Origin: Sipunculus nudus
Lineage: Eukaryota; Annelida; Sipuncula; Golfingiida; Sipunculidae
Assembly: GCA_026874595.1 (NCBI GenBank)
Contig: CM049306.1
Span: 73,595,642-73,659,641, forward strand
Length of the DNA stretch: 64,000 nucleotides
Reading direction: 5' to 3'
The position numbers were made by a program, and so were the translations under genes. This document shows, piece after piece, positions 60,901 to 64,000 of this stretch (its first letter is position 1; each line of letters begins with the position of its first letter). Under the pieces are notes generated by a model, which ran no database searches, was not told where the DNA came from, and was given only the letters and a program-made list of their open reading frames with translations.

Positions 60901-63757
60901 AACGTATATAAAAATGATTTTTCGATATTTTGTTAAACGTATCTAAAAATGATTTTTGTAGGAAAAAAAATTCTGTTACAAACTTAGGCATCTAAATGGG
61001 TTGCGATTAATGACAGGCTTTAAGTGAAACCACCAACTTGTCTTAAGTCGTGTAGTAGGAAATGTTCGAGTAGGCCTGCATGTTATACCAAACTCTTTTC
61101 GGTTTCACCTGATATCTGTGACGGACGGACGGACAGACGGATGGACAGACGGACGGTCGGAAAGACGGACGGACGCTTACCATTTCTAGGACGGCGGTGG
61201 TCAAAAATTAAGAAATTGAGCAAACATAGAGTATGCATTGACAACATCCATACCAAATATAACAAACAGAAGGTATTTGTATATTGATAAACCAGTAGAT
61301 CTACTTTGCAGTGTAATATCCGTGACGCAGTACTGTTAATGTAAACAGAATTTCTGCACGTGTTTTCTTGGATTGTTTACGTGATACAAATGTTTCAAGA
61401 AATGTTGATATAAGATGCAAATGCTAGGTTATAGTGCATCGACACTTGTTGCGGTCATTTCAACTTTAGGCAAAAGGATTACCTGTACGATTAACCATTT
61501 TTGTTGCTGACATAAGAACTGAGTGCCAAGGGATCTCGAGACATGTTTTCACATAAACTGACCATTTACAATCAGACATTGGGTCTAATGTCAGCTAAAC
61601 ATGCTTAAATCCGTCACCGATAGAAGGGGTTGTCCATGTTCTTAATCCTTCCCTCAAGTCTCTGATGATATTCCTAAAAGTATCAGTATTTTAACTTTGT
61701 GACAGTAATATGTGTTTAAATCACCTTAGTGAATTTATGAAAGCCTATGAAATATAATATAAAGAAGAATGGAGAGATGAGCTGAAGTATAATAATACAC
61801 ATTGAATTTAATAACTGAGATAAAATGCTGTAAAAAAATTAAATTTTACATTTTCAAATAAGCATAAACTAAATCTGATAAGTAAATATTGAACTCTATT
61901 ATACATGAAAATTGTGATAAATACAAAACATTTTTATCAAAGCTTAAAGTACCTCCTCTCATGGAATAATGCATTGTTTTTAAGACTGAGCATATTACAA
62001 TTTACAGCTTCATTCTTAAACATATATGCCTCATTAACAAGTTTAGCTTGCAGAACACTTGCATTTAATTCTACACATACAAACCCACAATAATGTTAAT
62101 GATTATGTGTCTTAATGTCATAATTAAACCTTAAAACGTGTCAATGGGTATAAAGAGGGTGGGTGGAGAAAGAGAGAGAGAGAGAGAGAGGGAGGTTGTG
62201 GTGGTTGCTGCAGGCTACCTGGGGGCCTGGCCCAGAGTCAGCTAGCTAGCTGCCCAAGTGAAGTCACATAACAAGCCCTTAGTGGCCATACCGTCAAGGC
62301 AGTAAACCCCCTGACGTAAACAGATATTCATATGCCATGTTCATCTAATACCTGATCAAATGCTTTCAAATTTCAGATAGGGCAAACTTGGCCTCTCACG
62401 GCATCCCTGTGTGCTCGGCTGGCTTGCTGTAAACAATGCTTGACTTGCTCTTGCATAGTCGTCCATAGATCTTGGATACCTACATCTCGTACTAAAGACT
62501 GGTGGCGCCATCTACATTCGTTTTTGCGTGGCGTCCATCAATGCATTTGCTTTGGGTGAAAATCACTCATATCTCAGGAGTGGTTCAATGTATTGGTCTG
62601 AAATTTGGCATGTCCACCGATCTTGGATAGTTTTCTATCCATCTTTGATGCCATAAATTTGGAGGGCTGTCACGTTTAGAGAGATTACATGCCTCAGTTT
62701 ATTCATGCCCCTATAAATCGGCGGATACATGTTTCTCTTGTCGACTTCCCGTATTCTAGTTTATTTTTGTGTTTAACATATATTATTCAGTCACTTTATC
62801 ATTCATGTTATTCCCTGCAGACTCCCACGGGCTCTAACCCTTCCTTCTCACTGGACGGCCCGTCTGAGGTGATGAAGGGGGAGACGGGCGTGTGGACCCT
62901 GACCATGATCTTGCACGAGGCTTCACAACATGTAGTTGTCACCGTCTCCAGCACCTGTTCTGTCTCCATCTGCCGTATCAATGTGGCATCTACAGGCAAG
63001 ATAACGCATTATTTTTTTTTAGGAATTATTTAAGCATACACTATTTTTATTTAAATAAGTTAAGTAGCAAATCTAATGAGATGTTAAAAGTCCGGTGACT
63101 CTGAGCAGGACTGCTTCACATGTTGGCTTGTGATAAAGAATGTTAGATTGCCTATTAATAACTAAAAGAGTATACACTTCAGCTGAGGGTTGTAGATGAT
63201 ACATACATTCTAATTGAACTATACGAGCCATTTGACGATTTCGTTTCATCGACAAATACTTCGTTACAAACCACTTGTGGGCTTGTAAAAAGGAAAGTCA
63301 TACTTCGTATAAATAATTAAAACTAAAGGTAGTTTAAGTTTAAGAGGCCAAGGAATACAGCGCAATCCAATATATATGAAATATGAATAGCATGGGCGTT
63401 TCTCAGTGATCCAAGAATGAACAGGTTGTTAGATAACCTTCTAAACATATACCAGTGAATGTGTTGGACATTAATAATATTCGTATATAGATGATCATTA
63501 AACGCACTTCTAGTTGTGCACTTTATTAAATGCCAAACTGAAAATGTCAGTCATATTTTCGAAAGATTGAAATGATTAAATATATGCCTAAGGGGCACTA
63601 ACTGAGAGAAAACCAAATGACCAATCAATATGTCATATATCATCTCGGTCTATAGGAGGAAGTTACGGCTGCTTCCCGCTGGACGGTCCACAAACTGAAT
63701 ATCCAAGTGGCGACACGGACTCTGCAAGGCTCAATCTCGGTCAAGTGGTAAACTCGG
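33896..63757 (+). CDS. Secreted/membrane protein with EGF-like, cadherin-like and novel repeat domains (partial, 8 exons)
   Basis: Exons: 33896-33947, 38246-38342, 41163-41254, 44756-45201, 45977-46249, 46520-46732, 62821-62995, 63656-63757. These total 1450 nt, about 483 codons, with matching phases (1,2,1,0,0,0,1,1). Residues 1-20 form a signal peptide (MFRMDPFRLWILLLACT). Residues about 21-80 are Cys-rich and EGF-like, ending CxCxxCWTGPEC. Residues about 85-200 form one cadherin-like repeat (AEDADLE, then FSIDDDSGEISL). RSKR at about 224-227 is a furin-type cleavage site. Two repeats of an unnamed beta-rich, N-glycosylation-rich domain follow; they end in similar motifs (VIDFGVVSNSG and LNLGQVVNSG). 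The introns after exons 5 and 7 use GC donors. The 16-kb intron 6 could hide exons. It is probably an adhesion or matrix protein at the cell surface; no orthologue was recognised. Confidence 0.8.
33948..38245. other. Intron 1 of the EGF-cadherin gene
   Basis: No exon was seen. It contains poly-C tracts at 35980-35999 and 36148-36161 and the truncated DR1-bearing repeat at 37290-37830. The remaining sequence is AT-rich without recognisable features. Confidence 0.5.
37290..37830 (-). mobile_element. Second copy of the DR1-bearing repeat (partial)
   Basis: In reverse orientation this shows the same start (AAGAGCACCGCAAACGTGCA, then ATAATACGCCC) and four diverged core units with AGGTCA-type pairs near 37351, 37484, 37620 and 37770. 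The pair at 37484-37496 is a perfect DR1. The other terminus (ATACGCCCGTTT) is not recognisable, so the copy is truncated. It lies in intron 1 of the plus-strand gene. Confidence 0.55.
40330..40370. repeat. (TA)n microsatellite
   Basis: A TA tract of about 40 bp in intron 2 of the plus-strand gene. Confidence 0.85.
42359..42442. repeat. (TA)n tract at the 3' side of the Penelope-like element
   Basis: About 84 bp of TA with a few interruptions, immediately outside the last recognisable element base (TTCAGGACC at about 42441). A matching tract bounds the other side at 44472. Confidence 0.85.
42465..42521 (-). ncRNA. Type I hammerhead ribozyme of the Penelope-like element
   Basis: Read 5'-3' on the minus strand: stem I GTGTTC; core CTGACGA; stem II of 10 bp (GTGAGGGCCC / GGGCCCTTAC with a GTAG loop); core GAAA; a minimal stem III (C-AGAGCT-G, up to 3 bp); cleavage triplet GTC; stem I partner GAACAC. 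Every conserved core nucleotide (CUGANGA, GAAA, UH) is present and stem I is a perfect 6-bp match. Predicted cleavage is between 42471 and 42470. A very short stem III is typical of hammerheads in Penelope-like and retrozyme elements, which may act as dimers. Confidence 0.88.
42533..44471 (-). pseudogene. Broken RT/GIY-YIG polyprotein of the Penelope-like element
   Basis: Fragments on the minus strand are: 44471-44360 (ends in TAA); 44356-43820 with ITLKDHKPNF, SRLINPCKPE and FISFDICDFYPSI; and 43839-42952 with the catalytic YRDDGLAI and a CNCRDKQSCPL cysteine motif. A further frame at about 42925-42700 has ETYIGLTENTFKTRY and SEYIWKIKD, matching the GIY-YIG nuclease, and ends CNLCL then a stop. 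At least three frameshifts (near 43840, 42955 and 42930) and two in-frame stops (about 44358 and 42690) inactivate it. The N-terminal part is missing. Confidence 0.8.
44472..44521. repeat. (TA)n tract at the 5' side of the Penelope-like element
   Basis: About 50 bp of pure TA abutting the first element codons (minus strand ATGGAAGAAGGTC). Confidence 0.85.
44756..46732 (+). CDS. EGF-cadherin gene exons 4-6 (cadherin-like repeat, furin site, repeat domain 1)
   Basis: Exon 4 (446 nt) encodes the whole cadherin-like repeat: YTFEADALRSGKLGSVKAED, KYAIQSGNASKQFSIDDDSG, then VDIVISAENAV. The usual LDRE-type motif is not conserved, so calcium binding is uncertain. It ends HHRSKRSA. Exon 5 begins SAVPTNMTFTLEKVG and ends at AAG/GCAAGG, a GC donor; reading on gives a stop 14 codons later. 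Exon 6 resumes in phase with YDHAVIDFGVV and ends GSNDTL/GTAGGT. Confidence 0.85.
45202..45976. other. Intron 4 of the EGF-cadherin gene
   Basis: GTGAGT...TTCTTGCAG intron of 775 bp. Nothing else recognised. Confidence 0.7.
47336..47430. mobile_element. Fragment of the TTCGCG-rich MITE family
   Basis: TTAGCTTCATATTCGCGGGG, CATTTCGGGATTCCC and TTCGCGATCTGCCC match the subterminal part of the 13.2 kb MITE. Termini with CTGTGG are missing. Confidence 0.4.
48211..48232. repeat. (GA)n microsatellite
   Basis: About 11 GA repeats; a similar tract occurs at 62169-62190. Confidence 0.8.
48606..49969. mobile_element. Pogo/Tigger-like nonautonomous DNA transposon (1.36 kb)
   Basis: Termini CAGTGGAACCTCTATAATGT at the left and AGAGGTTCCACTG at the right are inverted repeats flanked by TA on both sides. 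CAGTGGAACC-type ends with TA duplication are typical of pogo/Tigger elements. Inside both ends are repeated motifs 'GCCCACTTTATAGAGGT', two at the left and at least three at the right. An internal (TA)n lies at 48944-48983. No transposase ORF was seen. Confidence 0.6.
50165..50235 (+). repeat. tRNA-like / SINE-head sequence
   Basis: The sequence has 'GCACCTAGTGGACGTAGGA', close to a pol III A box, and 'AGTTCGAACCCCG', a good B box, at roughly tRNA spacing. The acceptor ends do not pair convincingly. More likely a degenerate tRNA-derived SINE than a working tRNA gene. Confidence 0.35.
51220..52456 (+). mobile_element. LTR-like block (possible solo LTR)
   Basis: A GC-richer segment with CATATAAAGGGGCTGC (TATA-like) at about 52000, a downstream AATAAA at about 52365, and a possible end CTAGTGTTACA at 52456. 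A start at TGTGACACC (51221) would give imperfect TG...CA inverted ends. No target duplication and no internal retrovirus-like genes were seen. Boundaries are guesses. The 119-aa ORF at 51599-51958 has no recognisable domain. Confidence 0.3.
52520..56155. mobile_element. hAT-like nonautonomous element with GTACTCGAGTAC-rich ends
   Basis: The right end reads ...GAGTACTTTTGGACCCAACTCTG, whose reverse complement starts CAGAGTTGGGTCC, a hAT-type terminus. Both ends (52525-52680 and 55985-56150) carry the same palindromic AGTACTCGAGTACGAGTACT motifs in inverted orientation. The extreme left end is eroded (TTAGGTTCC). The interior has no transposase and contains the pearl-like element at 54.8 kb. 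Confidence 0.5.
54765..55776 (-). mobile_element. Pearl/HINE-like element, copy 2
   Basis: Same termini as the copy at 6199-7715: CTAGATGTGTCG with the hairpin GTGTCGAAACGACAC at one end, and ATGCCCCGGCCAC / GTGGCGGGGGCAT at the other. The middle consists of about four consecutive 180-bp core units, each with a 'cgtgaac/cgcgaactcgatctg' motif, followed by a short GACGGA run. It lacks the extra block of the first copy. It sits inside the hAT-like element at 52.5-56.2 kb, so it is the younger insertion. No intact gene. Confidence 0.65.
56180..56516 (+). repeat. Repeat family ending CCGTATTCTAG, copy 1
   Basis: Shares with 62497-62762 the stretches CTGGTGGCGCCA, 'tgggataaaatcactcatat', 'cttggacag.tttct' and CTTGTCGACT...CCGTATTCTAG then TTT. 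The CTAG/T ending and the small AGTCG/CGACT hairpin upstream hint at a Helitron-type 3' end. Noncoding. Confidence 0.45.
56779..57801 (+). pseudogene. HARBI1-like DDE transposase remnant
   Basis: The first frame (56779-56961) is Arg/Leu-rich (RIADLRLRLDRLHL), as in HARBI1-type N-termini. In the same frame, past two stops, come QQHYVLLGQYDTLMQKF-type residues. At 57358-57480 the frame DIADKLGSRWNIPHSCGGLD then GKHVAIRKPP contains the first catalytic Asp of the DDE_4 nuclease (GGLDGKH). At 57577-57801 MRARYPNLQNEELNQD is the C-terminal part. Stops, frameshifts and a large central deletion removing the other catalytic residues make it non-functional. Confidence 0.7.
58575..60060 (-). pseudogene. 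MADF/Myb-type accessory protein of the PIF/Harbinger element
   Basis: Minus-strand fragments in order: SSDQELEAEVATEEEDDSDQ and KLEEAIADFYQEQP, then after a frameshift YDKGNHDNKIKDKKRAKL, resembling the start of a MADF DNA-binding domain (about 59850-60040). Next come KLKKDRLECGKV and WKRERYQFLAP at about 59500-59640, and a Gly/Ser/Lys-rich linker with GTKRSGPGDLKAKKKK at about 59070-59340. Last is ETIANEAQQPVDERAAWGQW to FEAALRWIPR at 58700-58970. Frameshifts between segments suggest a pseudogene, though some gaps could be introns. Confidence 0.6.
60810..60905. repeat. ATCGATA-rich segment, possible hAT-type end
   Basis: GGGCTGCACGATGTTATCGA followed by TATATCTCGATA, TATCGCAATACAC and ATATCGATATTTT. 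'GGGCTGCACGAT' at the edge of an ATCGATA-rich stretch recalls hAT terminal repeats. No partner end was found. Confidence 0.25.
61115..61175. repeat. (GGAC/AGAC)n tetranucleotide run
   Basis: About 60 bp of GACGGACGGACAGACGG type, as in the internal microsatellite of the pearl-like elements. No matching termini were found nearby. Confidence 0.6.
62497..62762 (+). repeat. Repeat family ending CCGTATTCTAG, copy 2
   Basis: Diverged copy of the 56180-56516 repeat in the same orientation, ending CTTGTCGACTTCCCGTATTC then TAGTTT. It stops 58 bp upstream of exon 7 of the plus-strand gene. The two copies lie on either side of the PIF/Harbinger element, but at unequal distances. Confidence 0.45.
62821..63757 (+). 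CDS. EGF-cadherin gene exons 7-8 (repeat domain 2, partial)
   Basis: Exon 7 (62821-62995) follows a clean TTCCCTGCAG and encodes SFSLDGPSEVMKGETGVWTL and VTVSSTCSVSICRINVAST. It ends ACAG/GCAAGA, a second GC donor. Exon 8 (63656-63757) encodes GCFPLDGPQTEYPSGDTDSA and LNLGQVVNSG and ends G/GTAGGT in phase 1, so the gene continues to the right. Its end motif resembles the matching part of repeat 1. The join across the 16-kb intron is in phase but not otherwise proven. Confidence 0.75.
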
Positions 63758-64000
63758 GTAGGTGGATGGGCGTTTTGAAGACGTTTGTCCATGTGTTTAT
63801 GATACAGGCACTCCATATATTCCGTTTAATTTATCAGAATCTATATATGTTTGTTATTATTGCGCGGACACACACTCTCCAATCTCGAATCTCTCTACTT
63901 AAAATTGACAATCAAACTAATTAGTCGACATCAAACAGGACAAAAACTTTACTTTTTTGGCTGTTGTTGCTACTGGGAGATTAAGAAATTGGCTTGTTTG

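Larger units (their letters stand above)
46733..62820. other. 16-kb intron 6 of the EGF-cadherin gene, packed with transposons
   Basis: Bounded by TTG/GTAGGT and TTCCCTGCAG in phase 0. It contains a poly-C tract (47063-47093), MITE fragments, a pogo/Tigger-like element, an LTR-like block, a hAT-like element with a nested pearl element, a PIF/Harbinger element and two copies of another repeat. No convincing exon of the host gene was found between, but a diverged short one could be missed. Confidence 0.55.

Overview
The window is eukaryotic, AT-rich and animal-like: short exons with GT-AG (and some GC-AG) introns, long introns full of repeats, many (TA)n tracts, and no operon-like gene packing. 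Two repeats that look like the 'pearl'/Helentron (HINE) elements described from bivalves, plus mollusc-type MITE families, make a bivalve or related lophotrochozoan the best guess. This is an inference from repeat content, not a species identification.

Two host genes lie head to head, and I could assemble both exon by exon with every reading-frame phase matching. (1) On the minus strand, 29041 down to 2319: 24 coding exons encoding at least 1037 aa of a WD40-repeat protein, tentatively of the WDR97/WDR87 type, whose C-terminus runs off the left edge. (2) On the plus strand, 33896 to 63757: 8 exons encoding at least 483 aa of a secreted or type I membrane protein. It has a signal peptide, a cysteine-rich EGF-like module, one cadherin-like repeat, a furin-type RSKR site, and then two copies of a beta-rich repeat I cannot name. 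It runs off the right edge. Three of the 30 internal introns start with GC rather than GT.

The rest is mobile or repetitive DNA inside introns and in the 4.8 kb between the two start codons. From left to right: a pearl/HINE-like element (6.2-7.7 kb); a tandem-core repeat carrying perfect DR1 nuclear-receptor-type motifs (9.7-10.5 kb, relative at 37.3-37.8 kb); small TA-flanked MITEs (8.5, 13.2, 19.4 and 47.3 kb); a 2.8 kb minisatellite of 30-bp units open on both strands (20.6-23.4 kb); a 614-bp long-inverted-repeat MITE between the genes (31.2 kb); a decayed Penelope-like retroelement with reverse transcriptase, GIY-YIG endonuclease and an intact-looking type I hammerhead ribozyme, enclosed by (TA)n (42.4-44.5 kb); a pogo/Tigger-like TIR element (48.6-50.0 kb); an LTR-like block (51.2-52.5 kb); a hAT-like element with GTACTCGAGTAC-rich ends containing a second pearl element (52.5-56.2 kb); and a broken PIF/Harbinger transposon with a DDE transposase and an opposing MADF-type accessory gene (56.6-60.3 kb).

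The most interesting items are the hammerhead ribozyme, the GC-AG introns, the DR1-bearing repeat and the unfamiliar EGF-cadherin-repeat protein. All functional statements come from reading the sequence; no searches were run.
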